From: Brachyspira hampsonii
GTDB taxonomy: Bacteria > Spirochaetota > Brachyspiria > Brachyspirales > Brachyspiraceae
Assembly (NCBI RefSeq): GCF_002214805.1
Contig: NZ_CP019914.1
Coordinates: 682,001 to 746,000, forward strand
DNA length: 64,000 nucleotides
Direction of reading: 5' to 3'
Part shown: positions 1-7,214 of the stretch, one piece after another
Position numbering within the stretch: the first letter of the stretch is position 1
Layout of the letters: each line of letters opens with the position of its first letter
Made by a program: the position numbers and the translations under genes
Notes under the pieces: model-generated
Seen by the model: only the letters and a program-made list of their open reading frames with translations
Database searches by the model: none
What the model was told of the DNA's origin: nothing

Positions 1-352
1 AACAATGATGGAAGAAATACGATCTTATAATGATGCTTCAGCCTATTACAGACAATTAGTAGAGATGTCTCCTGGTGTTGAAAATTACATGCTTTACGGA
101 GCATTTTCTTATAGAAGACTTCAATATAATGAAGCTATATACGCCTATAATGAAGCTTTAAACTTGGCGGAATCAAAAAGGGATATGTTTGACATTAACT
201 TAGTTTTAGGTAAATGTTATTACAGAATGAATGAACTTGATAATGCCGAAGAAAGTTATAGAAATGCTTTAAGCTATGACGGCGGTAATTCTCAGGCTAA
301 AGATGGTTTAAGGCAGGTGCTTACTAAAAAAGAGCTTATGTATAATAATTAA
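1..352 (+). CDS. TPR-repeat protein, 3' part (probably partial)
   Basis: The reading frame is open to the left edge, so this is probably the C-terminal end of a longer gene, although ATG codons occur at 5 and 8. The visible ~115 residues have the helix-turn-helix spacing of tetratricopeptide repeats: recurrent Tyr/Ala/Leu positions around residues 13-45, 45-80 and 80-105, for example a NEAIYAYNEALNLA segment and an ELDNAEESYRNALSYD segment. TPRs act as protein-protein scaffolds. No catalytic domain or membrane segment is visible. A strong hairpin follows the stop codon. Family assignment is good; specific function is unknown. Confidence 0.6.
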   Translation, partial: TMMEEIRSYNDASAYYRQLVEMSPGVENYMLYGAFSYRRLQYNEAIYAYNEALNLAESKRDMFDINLVLGKCYYRMNELDNAEESYRNALSYDGGNSQAKDGLRQVLTKKELMYNN

Positions 353-370
353 TACTAAGTAATATAAAAT

Positions 371-400
371 AAAGCAGAATATTTAAAATATTCTGCTTTA
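371..400 (+). terminator. Rho-independent terminator after the TPR gene
   Basis: Perfect inverted repeat AAAGCAGAATATTT (371-384) and its complement (386-399), with T-rich DNA on the right and A-rich DNA on the left. It lies 19 bases after the stop codon and could work in both directions. Confidence 0.75.
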
Positions 401-402
401 TT

Positions 403-656
403 ATTTTAAAATTATTATTTATTATTATTGCTAATAAAAATTGTTCGCTAAAAATGTATAGCAAATGAATTTGCTATATGCTCACAATTTTTATATTAGG
501 CTTTCTAGTATTTTAAAATTATTATTTATTATTATTGCTAATAAAAATTGTTCGTTAAAAATCTATAGCAAATGAATTTACTATACGCTTATAATTTTTA
601 TATTAGGTTTTCTAGTATTTTAGAATTATTATTTTCTTATTATTGCTAATAAAAAA
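403..656. repeat. 107-bp tandem repeat carrying a palindromic element (2 copies plus a partial third)
   Basis: Units start at 403, 510 and 617 with an exact 107-bp period; the third stops after about 40 bases. Each full unit contains a 61-bp palindromic core (434-494 and 541-601) with outer arms ATAAAAATTGT/ACAATTTTTAT and inner arms TATAGCAAAT/ATTTGCTATA. Copy 2 differs from copy 1 by an inner-arm change that stays a G-U pair in the minus-strand RNA. The reverse complement matches the two elements at 41655-41796. On the minus strand the copies lie downstream of the tRNA-Lys/tRNA-Glu genes and their terminator. Confidence 0.85.
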
Positions 657-686
657 CAAAAAAGCCGTACTAATTATCAGTACGGC
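651..686 (-). terminator. Terminator of the tRNA-Lys/tRNA-Glu unit
   Basis: Inverted repeat GCCGTAC (664-670) / GTACGGC (680-686). Read on the minus strand it is followed by a T-rich run, immediately downstream of tRNA-Glu. Confidence 0.75.
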
Positions 687-693
687 AACAATG

Positions 694-767
694 AACCGGT
701 GACGGGTTTCGAACCCGCGAGTGCAGGAATGAAAATCCTGTGTGTTAAACCTCTTCACCACACCGGC
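694..767 (-). tRNA. tRNA-Glu (anticodon TTC)
   Basis: Cloverleaf on the minus strand. The anticodon stem CAGGA/TCCTG encloses the loop TTTTCAT, giving anticodon TTC. The T arm is GCGGG-TTCGAAA-CCCGT. The acceptor stem GCCGGTG/CACCGGT has a terminal G-U pair, and the discriminator appears to be U. CCA is not encoded. It is probably co-transcribed with tRNA-Lys just upstream. Confidence 0.9.
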
Positions 768-794
768 ATATATTTAAAGAACTTCAGCTTAATA

Positions 795-867
795 TGAGCC
801 AAGAAGGGTTCGAACCTTCGACAACCGCCTTAAAAGGGCGATGCTCTACCGACTGAGCTATTGGCCC
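795..867 (-). tRNA. tRNA-Lys (anticodon TTT)
   Basis: Minus-strand cloverleaf with acceptor stem GGGCCAA/TTGGCTC, discriminator A, D arm AGCTCAGTCGGTAGAGCA and anticodon loop CTTTTAA (anticodon TTT). CCA is not encoded. It lies 27 bp upstream of tRNA-Glu in the same orientation. Confidence 0.95.
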
Positions 868-951
868 GATTATTTTCACATTCTTTCAAATGTTTGTATA
901 TAATACTATATTATTAATTTTTTGTCAAGTAGAAAATATATTTTTTTTTCA

Positions 952-1677
952 TTAATTAAATATATTCCAAGGATTATATAATGGTAAATCCGCTTCAACA
1001 TATATTTCTTCATCTTTCGTTGGATGAGGAAATTTAAGACTTTTAGCAAATAAAGCCAAAGGTACATCATTTCTATCATACTTTATATAACTTCTGTACT
1101 TCCTATCGCCGTATATAGCATGACCTATATTAGCAAGCTGAACTCTTATCTGATGGAATCTGCCTGTTTCTAATTCTATTTTTAACAAACTTAAATTTTT
1201 TATTATATCCTCTTTTACAACATTATATCTTAATTTGGCTATTTTGGCATTTTTTGTATTTTCAAAAACAACCTGAGCTATATTACCCAATTTATTCGTT
1301 TTCTTAATGAGATAATTTTCAAGCTTACCTTCTTTTTCCAATAGTATACCATTAACAACGGCATAATAAGTCTTTTCAAATTTTCTATCTCTTATAGCTT
1401 CGCTTAATCTTGAAGCAGCCTTTGAAGTTTTGGCAAATACTATTACTCCTGACACAGGTCTGTCCAATCTATGCACAAGTCCTAAAAATACATTTCCTTT
1501 TTTATTGTACTTTATTTTTATATAATCTTTAACATTCTCAAAAAAAGAAACATCACCTGTTATATCGCCTTGTGTAGGTATATTAGGGGGCTTTACTGCT
1601 GCTATTATATGATTATCCTCATAAAGCGGATTAATATAATTACTCATTTCTTTTTCTATATTCATATTATTTGCCAT
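952..1677 (-). CDS. RluA-family rRNA/tRNA pseudouridine synthase
   Basis: Isomerises a specific uridine in RNA to pseudouridine in the cytoplasm. The 241-residue protein has the RluA motif HRLDRPVSG at about residues 69-77, so Asp72 is the expected catalytic Asp. Further family signatures are the GRFHQIRVQLANIGHAIYGD segment and a C-terminal FPHP-like motif. There is no N-terminal S4 domain, so it resembles the short RluA/RluC-like catalytic form. The target base cannot be told from sequence. It stands alone between tRNA genes, and a second family member lies at 43218. Confidence 0.9.
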   Translation of the reverse strand: MANNMNIEKEMSNYINPLYEDNHIIAAVKPPNIPTQGDITGDVSFFENVKDYIKIKYNKKGNVFLGLVHRLDRPVSGVIVFAKTSKAASRLSEAIRDRKFEKTYYAVVNGILLEKEGKLENYLIKKTNKLGNIAQVVFENTKNAKIAKLRYNVVKEDIIKNLSLLKIELETGRFHQIRVQLANIGHAIYGDRKYRSYIKYDRNDVPLALFAKSLKFPHPTKDEEIYVEADLPLYNPWNIFN

Positions 1678-1736
1678 TATTATTTATTAAGAAGTTAAAT
1701 AGTATTTTAATAGATTTATTATATTTGGGGGGGATG

Positions 1737-1809
1737 TGCCTAGTCAGGGAATCGAACCCTAGACACAAGGATTTTCAGTCCTTTGCTCTACCAACTGAGC
1801 TAACTAGGC
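1737..1809 (-). tRNA. tRNA-Phe (anticodon GAA)
   Basis: Minus-strand cloverleaf with acceptor GCCTAGT/ACTAGGC, discriminator A, D arm TAGCTCAGTTGGTAGAGCA, anticodon stem AAGGA/TCCTT and loop CTGAAAA (anticodon GAA). CCA is not encoded. Confidence 0.95.
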
Positions 1810-1905
1810 AAGTGAAAATTATTATAGCATACAAATAAAAAATGTCAAGCGGTGATTTAAAAATTATTACGAAAAATATTTTTTTTGGTTTATAAGTTAT
1901 ATATT

Positions 1906-1934
1906 TTGACAAATAGCATTATTAAATATATAAT
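1906..1934 (+). promoter_or_regulatory. Sigma-70 promoter for the GldG-like gene
   Basis: TTGACA at 1906-1911, a 17-bp spacer and TATAAT at 1929-1934: a perfect consensus promoter. It leaves a 5' leader of about 75 bases before the ATG at 2016. Confidence 0.8.
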
Positions 1935-2015
1935 GTACAGAAAATTTTCATTATTTCTGATTTATAAATGCAGTCAGAATATTATAATTTTATCATTTTT
2001 ATATGCAGGTAATAT

Positions 2016-4058
2016 ATGACAAAGAAAAAAGACAGAATAATAACATTTTCATTAATAGTTGTAATTATAATATTAATAAATGCAATAGCGAATCAATTTA
2101 CTCCAATGATAGATTTAACCAAAGACAAAGTTTATTCTTTGAGTAAAGAAAGTAAAAATTTAGTTAAAAATTTAAAAGAGCCTATGAGTGTAAAATTTTT
2201 TGTTACACCCAATTTACCGCCGCCATTTTCTACCTATGAAAAGTATATAAAAGATTTATTTGAAGGATATAAAGCAGCAGGCGGAAAAAATATTAGCTTT
2301 GAAGTGATAGATGCATCAAAACATTCAGATTTAGCCAATCAGTACAGAATAAACCCTACTCAAATAAGCGTATTAGAAAAAGATCAAACTCAAACTAAAG
2401 TGGCATATATGGGACTTTCTTTCATATATGGGGATTCCATAGAAACAATACCATTCGTACAATCCACTGAAGGTTTGGAATACAATATAGATACAACAAT
2501 AAGAAAAATGATGGATAAAAATGACAGATTAGCAAGATTAGAAAATAATTTGAATGTTTATTATGTATCATCAAAAGAGATATACGATCTTCTTCCTATA
2601 GGGGCATTTGAACTTATACCAGACTCTATTATGAAGGCTGTTGCTGATGCTAATATAGATTTAATGAATAAAGTAAGATTTATAAATGTAGATATGTCCA
2701 ACCCTAGCCCTGAAAATGAAGAATTATTAAAAAAACTTAATGTTAAAAAAATAGAATGGGACGATATAAAAGATCCTAATGGAAATATAGTGGCAAATAA
2801 AGGGAGTGCTTATTTTTCATTAGTTTTAGAAAATGGAGATGATATAAGACAGCTTTCAACATCATACATATTGTATGGAGCTTTCGATGAAATAAAAAAT
2901 GAAATTTCAAAAAATATAGACAGTATGCTTGGACTTAAAGCAACTATAGGATATGTACAAGGACATGAAGAAGCTAATTATATAACAATACCGCCTCAAT
3001 TCGGAGGAAATCCTAATGATGCTTATGATAGTGTAAGTGAGTATGTATCAGAAATACAAGGGAATTATAATTTTGAAGCTGTTGATATCGCATTGAATGA
3101 TATACCTTCTAGTATAGATGCATTGATTATAGCAGGAAGTAAAACTGCATTCAGCGATTATGAATTATATAAATTGGATCAGTTTATTATGAGAGGAAAG
3201 CCTGTATTATTTATGCTAAACGGTGTACAAATAAATCAAGATGATCCGGCTGCTCAGATGTACGGTCCTAAACTTATACCTGTTACAAACAGACTTAATG
3301 AAATACTTAATAATTACGGATTTACTGTAGCAGAAAATATGATATTTGATGATAATGCATATAAGGCTCAATTACAGCAAGGTATGCCGGAACAAAAAAT
3401 GTATTATATACCTTTGATAGCTTCTGAAAATATAAATGCCAAAAATGATATAACTAAGAGTATTAATCTTCTCCTTACACCGATATCATCAGAAATTATA
3501 ACAAATACAAATAATACAGATATAAAAATAACACCTCTGATTTATACTAGTGATAAAAGCTGGGTTGAAACAGAAAACTTTGCATCTTCTATGACAGGAA
3601 TGCCTCAGGATTCAAGCAGATTATCAAAAAGACTTTTAGCAGCTTCTTTTGAAGGAAAAATGAATAGTGCATTTGCTGGAAAAGATATACCTTCTTCAAC
3701 AAATGCTCAAAATAATATTAACAGCGGTATAAACAGAATAAACTCTACTACAAGCGGAAGAGTTATAGTTGTTGGTTCTTATGAAATGGCTAAAAACAGT
3801 GCTTATACTGCTAATAAAATATTCCTAATGAATTTAGTTGATTATATGGCAGGAGACAGCGGACTAATGAGCATAAGAAGAAAAGGGGCAGTATTTAATC
3901 CTCCTTATCAAGTGCCTGAAACCGTTAAGCTTTTTGTAAGAGTAATAAATATAGTTATGCTTCCTGCTGCAGTTATAGTATTTGGGCTTATGTTATGGAG
4001 TTCCGACAAGAAAAGAAGACAGAAAATTTTTGAGAAGTTTAACAGCAAATCAGAATAA
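2016..4058 (+). CDS. GldG-like ABC transporter auxiliary protein
   Basis: A 680-residue membrane-anchored protein resembling the GldG / ABC-type auxiliary family. It has an N-terminal membrane helix at about residues 9-27, a large extracytoplasmic region and a C-terminal helix at about 645-663 followed by a basic tail. The early segment around SLSKESKNLVKNLKEPMSVK and the later ...PVLFMLNG... segment fit the family, whose extracytoplasmic part resembles a degenerate glutamine-amidotransferase-like fold. Relatives normally work with an ATPase and a GldF-type permease, but neither partner is adjacent. The gene has its own consensus promoter and an AGGT ribosome site. The exported substrate is unknown. 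Confidence 0.7.
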   Translation: MTKKKDRIITFSLIVVIIILINAIANQFTPMIDLTKDKVYSLSKESKNLVKNLKEPMSVKFFVTPNLPPPFSTYEKYIKDLFEGYKAAGGKNISFEVIDASKHSDLANQYRINPTQISVLEKDQTQTKVAYMGLSFIYGDSIETIPFVQSTEGLEYNIDTTIRKMMDKNDRLARLENNLNVYYVSSKEIYDLLPIGAFELIPDSIMKAVADANIDLMNKVRFINVDMSNPSPENEELLKKLNVKKIEWDDIKDPNGNIVANKGSAYFSLVLENGDDIRQLSTSYILYGAFDEIKNEISKNIDSMLGLKATIGYVQGHEEANYITIPPQFGGNPNDAYDSVSEYVSEIQGNYNFEAVDIALNDIPSSIDALIIAGSKTAFSDYELYKLDQFIMRGKPVLFMLNGVQINQDDPAAQMYGPKLIPVTNRLNEILNNYGFTVAENMIFDDNAYKAQLQQGMPEQKMYYIPLIASENINAKNDITKSINLLLTPISSEIITNTNNTDIKITPLIYTSDKSWVETENFASSMTGMPQDSSRLSKRLLAASFEGKMNSAFAGKDIPSSTNAQNNINSGINRINSTTSGRVIVVGSYEMAKNSAYTANKIFLMNLVDYMAGDSGLMSIRRKGAVFNPPYQVPETVKLFVRVINIVMLPAAVIVFGLMLWSSDKKRRQKIFEKFNSKSE

Positions 4059-4086
4059 TTTTAACGCTTTATAATTATTTTTCGCT

Positions 4087-4114
4087 TTGACAATTTACAC
4101 TCTTTTGTTATAAT
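4087..4114 (+). promoter_or_regulatory. Consensus promoter of the Rpn remnant
   Basis: TTGACA (4087-4092), a 16-bp spacer and TATAAT (4109-4114). Only six bases separate the -10 box from the ATG at 4121, so a normal transcription start would fall at or next to the start codon. The downstream radA gene may also depend on this promoter. Confidence 0.75.
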
Positions 4115-4120
4115 AAAATT

Positions 4121-4204
4121 ATGAAAAAAACAAAAGATATTAATGTGTTAAATGATTACTTTGTGAGATATCTATTCTCATCGACGACAGATAAAAAATT
4201 ATGA
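4121..4204 (+). pseudogene. Miniature remnant of an Rpn-family nuclease/transposase gene
   Basis: A 27-codon frame whose first ~20 residues (KDINVLNDYFVRYLFSS) match the N-terminus of the full Rpn gene at 40800 (RDINVLNDYFVRYLFSS). It then ends in KKL-stop, as the full gene also does; the DNA around the two stops reads AAAAAATTATGA and AAAAAATTGTGA. The simplest reading is that the promoter and both ends survive while the middle (about 260 codons) has been deleted. There is no Shine-Dalgarno sequence. The N-terminal match is strong; the shared C-terminal end rests on few bases. Confidence 0.7.
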
Positions 4205-4205
4205 T

Positions 4206-4243
4206 AAAAACTGATAGTATATATAATAATACTAGCAGTTTTT
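4206..4243 (+). terminator. Hairpin between the Rpn remnant and radA
   Basis: Arms 4206-4220 and 4229-4243 (AAAAACTGATAGTAT versus ATACTAGCAGTTTTT, one mismatch) around an 8-base loop, ending in T5. It starts one base after the remnant stop codon and ends nine bases before the first radA start, so it would attenuate read-through into radA. Confidence 0.65.
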
Positions 4244-4252
4244 ATAAACAAA

Positions 4253-5665
4253 ATGAATAAAATTAACAAAAATATGGCTAAAAAAAATAACACTATATTC
4301 GTATGCGATAATTGTGGAGAAAGCACAATTAATTGGATGGGGAAATGTCCTTCATGCGGTTCTTGGAATAGCTTAAAACCTTTTACAGAGCCGTCTCAGG
4401 ACACTAATAAATCCATAAGAGAAAGAACTTCAACATCAGCTAATACTGATAAGGCATCATTGACTCCGCTAAAAAAAATAAAAACTAATGATAGAACTAG
4501 AATATCAACAAATATAGATGAACTTAACAGAGTATTAGGCGGAGGAATAGTACAGGGAAGCGTTATATTAATAGGCGGAGAGCCGGGAATAGGTAAATCT
4601 ACCCTACTACTTCAAACTGCATCTAATATTGCTAAAAATGAAAAGGTTTATTATTTCACAGGCGAAGAATCTCTTGAACAAATAAAATTAAGAGCAGACA
4701 GACTAACATTAGAAGATTCTGACTTTTTAATATCTTCAGAATCGAATTGCGATAATATAATAAATACTTTATTAGATGACACTCCATCTCTTGCTATAAT
4801 AGACTCTATACAGACAATATACAGTCCTTCTACAAATAGCATAGCAGGCTCACCAGCACAAATAAAAAACTGTGCTTGGGCTTTGATGCAGACTGCAAAA
4901 TTAAAAAATATAACAATATTTTTAGTAGGTCATATCACAAAAGAAGGTACTATAGCAGGACCTAAAATACTAGAACATATTGTAGACTGCGTATTATATT
5001 TTGAGGGCGATGATAAAGGAATATACAGAATATTAAGAGCGGTGAAAAATCGTTACGGTGCTGTTGATGAGGTTGGAATATTTGAGATGGCAGAAAAAGG
5101 ATTAATGGAAGCTAAAGATCCTTCAAGAGTATTCACAAGAGGAGTTAATGAATCAGTATTTGCTGGAAATGTTATAACTCCTGTCATAGAAGGAAGCAGA
5201 GTATTTTGCGTAGAGCAAGAGGCATTAGTAGGAAGCAGTGCATTTGGATATCCTAGAAGGCTTACCATAGGTTATGATCAGTACAGACTCCTAATAATAA
5301 TAGCGATATTAGAAAAAAGAGCACATTTAAATCTTTCAAATCAAGATGTATACATAAACATAGCAAACGGACTCAATGTCAAAGAAACTGCAAGCGATTT
5401 AGCGATAGCAATGGCAATAGCTTCTAGTATGTCCGGAATATCAATTCAGAGAACTACTGCTTATATTGGAGAATTGGGGCTTTCTGGAGAAGTAAGACCG
5501 GTTAGATTTATAGAAAGAAGGATAAAAGAGATGCAGAAATTCTCTCTTAAGGAAGTATACATATCTAAGAGAGCTGTAAAAGAAATTAAAAATCCGGGTG
5601 ATATAAAGATAATAGGCATAGATCATATATCTGAAGCCGTTAAAAGGCTTGGTATTGGAAATTAA
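4253..5665 (+). CDS. radA: DNA repair protein RadA (Sms)
   Basis: RecA-like ATPase that helps branch migration during recombinational repair. At 470 residues it has the full architecture: an N-terminal C4 zinc finger (Cys18, 21, 32, 35), Walker A GGEPGIGKST at about 109-118, the RadA-specific KNRYG motif at about 263-267 and a C-terminal Lon-protease-like domain from about 290. Start choice is uncertain: ATG 4253 is used, while ATG 4274 would give MAKKNN just before the zinc finger; neither has a clear Shine-Dalgarno sequence. The only good upstream promoter visible lies before the Rpn remnant and the hairpin. Confidence 0.95.
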   Translation: MNKINKNMAKKNNTIFVCDNCGESTINWMGKCPSCGSWNSLKPFTEPSQDTNKSIRERTSTSANTDKASLTPLKKIKTNDRTRISTNIDELNRVLGGGIVQGSVILIGGEPGIGKSTLLLQTASNIAKNEKVYYFTGEESLEQIKLRADRLTLEDSDFLISSESNCDNIINTLLDDTPSLAIIDSIQTIYSPSTNSIAGSPAQIKNCAWALMQTAKLKNITIFLVGHITKEGTIAGPKILEHIVDCVLYFEGDDKGIYRILRAVKNRYGAVDEVGIFEMAEKGLMEAKDPSRVFTRGVNESVFAGNVITPVIEGSRVFCVEQEALVGSSAFGYPRRLTIGYDQYRLLIIIAILEKRAHLNLSNQDVYINIANGLNVKETASDLAIAMAIASSMSGISIQRTTAYIGELGLSGEVRPVRFIERRIKEMQKFSLKEVYISKRAVKEIKNPGDIKIIGIDHISEAVKRLGIGN

Positions 5666-5689
5666 TAAAAATTTACGAATCAAAAAAAG

Positions 5690-6020
5690 ACTTGGGCAGG
5701 TGTGCTTTTTCTAATTAAACTGTGAAATTATTTAAATTAGAATTTCAATTAAAGCTTTAAATAATAAAGGGCGGGGTATGTAAATAGATTTCAATATATA
5801 AAGTTCTTTTTAAAAACCCACCCATTATACTTTTTAATTTTAAATGCATATAAAAGTTTTTATTAATTTTTTTAGTCAATTTATAAAAGCATGCCCACCC
5901 AAATTTTATTATGCTTTTTGATTTATTTAACGCACGTTAAATAAATATATATATTTATAATTTAAATTTTAATTTTTAATTATTTTATATTAAAAATTTT
6001 GTTTACCGTGCGGTGATGAT
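5690..6020. repeat. Intergenic modular G/C-rich repeat, copy A
   Basis: Occupies most of the radA-hisJ convergent gap. Landmarks in order: GGGCAGG near 5694, AAAGGGCGGGG (5766-5776), ACCCACCCA (5816-5824), GCCCACCCAAA near 5893, ACGCACG near 5930 and ACCGTGCGG (6005-6013). The same landmarks recur in copies B-D. The G-rich and C-rich blocks are complementary, so the inner part (5766-5832) can fold into a hairpin. It is the most diverged full copy. The rest of the gap to 6124 is A/T-rich with no gene seen. Confidence 0.7.
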
Positions 6021-6124
6021 ATCAATAATTTAATAAGAATTTTATCTACTATGACTTTTATAATTAAACTAAGTTAAAGCTTTAACGAATCTAGTATCTA
6101 AATAGTTACTTATATAAATTATTA

Positions 6125-6970
6125 TTATATATTCTCCCCTAATTTACTTATATCAATATCTTTAAACTCATTATCTATTAACATTTTTATAGATTTCACA
6201 CCGAGTTTATTTAGTTCATCAGCAGTTTCAAAATAAAAATTATCTATATTATTACATTGATGAGCATCTGAATTTATAGTAATAGGTATATTCTTCTCTA
6301 ATAATTTTTTTATAATTCTTTTATTAGGATAATGTGCATTCAAATTATTTTTGTTCATTAGTTTAGTATTTATTTCGACTATAGATTTACTCTTTTCAAT
6401 AACATCTATAACTTCATCTGTCTTTTCTATATACCAATCTTCTTCTTCTGTAAAATATTCTTTATTCAAATTATATTTTTTTACCAAATCTAAATGCCCT
6501 ATAATATCAGGTTTCTGATTTTCTATCATCTTTATAACATTATCATAATATCTAAAAATAACTTCTTTAATACTGCCAAAATGATTTATAGTTTCATTAA
6601 AAGTATCTCTTGACATATCTATAGGAAAGTACGAATTATGACTATCATCAATATAATGTACAGAACCTATTCTATAATCAAGTCCCATTTCTTTATCAGT
6701 ATCCTTATTTAAATTTGAATAATAATCGCCTTCTATTCCCAAATAAATCTGTATTTTATCTTTATAAATATCTTTTGCTTTTTTTATATTATTTAAATAT
6801 TTAATAGTATTTTCTTCAGACATAGAAGTATCATCTATATAAAAATGAGAATGCCCTGAAAAACCTAAACTGATTAATTCTTTATCTATAGCATATTGTA
6901 TATTTTCTTCAACCGTATTTTTACCGTCGCAGTATATAGTATGTGTATGTAAATTTGATATGTATTTCAT
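6125..6970 (-). CDS. PHP-domain histidinol-phosphatase-like phosphoesterase
   Basis: A 281-residue protein of the polymerase/histidinol-phosphatase (PHP) metal hydrolase family. Metal-ligand motifs are visible: the N-terminal HTHT (His8, His10), GHSHFYI at about 39-45, a central GIEGDY segment, IGSVHYI, IGHLD and the late NSDAH motif. HisJ-type enzymes dephosphorylate histidinol phosphate in histidine synthesis, but no other his genes are nearby, so the substrate may differ. Start ATG 6970 has an AAGGA ribosome site. It is convergent with radA across repeat copy A. Confidence 0.8.
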   Translation of the reverse strand: MKYISNLHTHTIYCDGKNTVEENIQYAIDKELISLGFSGHSHFYIDDTSMSEENTIKYLNNIKKAKDIYKDKIQIYLGIEGDYYSNLNKDTDKEMGLDYRIGSVHYIDDSHNSYFPIDMSRDTFNETINHFGSIKEVIFRYYDNVIKMIENQKPDIIGHLDLVKKYNLNKEYFTEEEDWYIEKTDEVIDVIEKSKSIVEINTKLMNKNNLNAHYPNKRIIKKLLEKNIPITINSDAHQCNNIDNFYFETADELNKLGVKSIKMLIDNEFKDIDISKLGENI

Positions 6971-7106
6971 TTATATTCCTTATATAATAAAATAAAACAA
7001 TAATATAAATATATATTAAAAAATATTTTTTTAAATACAAAATTGAAAATATTTGACAAAATAACAATTTAATATATAATTGTCTTCGTTAATATTTAAT
7101 ATTTAA

Positions 7107-7188
7107 GCTCGGGTGGTGGAATAGGTAGACACAACAGCTTGAGGTGCTGTCGGGTAACACCGTGCTGGTTCAAGTCCAGTCTCGAGCA
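7107..7188 (+). tRNA. tRNA-Leu (anticodon GAG)
   Basis: An 82-base class II tRNA with acceptor GCTCGGG/CTCGAGC, discriminator A, anticodon stem ACAGC/GCTGT and loop TTGAGGT (anticodon GAG). The variable arm CGGGTAACACCG is long, as expected for leucine. Confidence 0.95.
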
Positions 7189-7214
7189 AATATTTTTATT
7201 CAATATTTCTAATA

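Noticed and set aside
403-656. Possible CRISPR array
   Set aside because: The 107-bp units repeat in full, with no conserved short repeat separating unique spacers, and there are no cas genes nearby.
4121-4204. Genuine small protein or leader peptide
   Set aside because: The close match of its first 20 codons to the Rpn protein makes a deletion remnant more likely, though a secondary leader role cannot be excluded.
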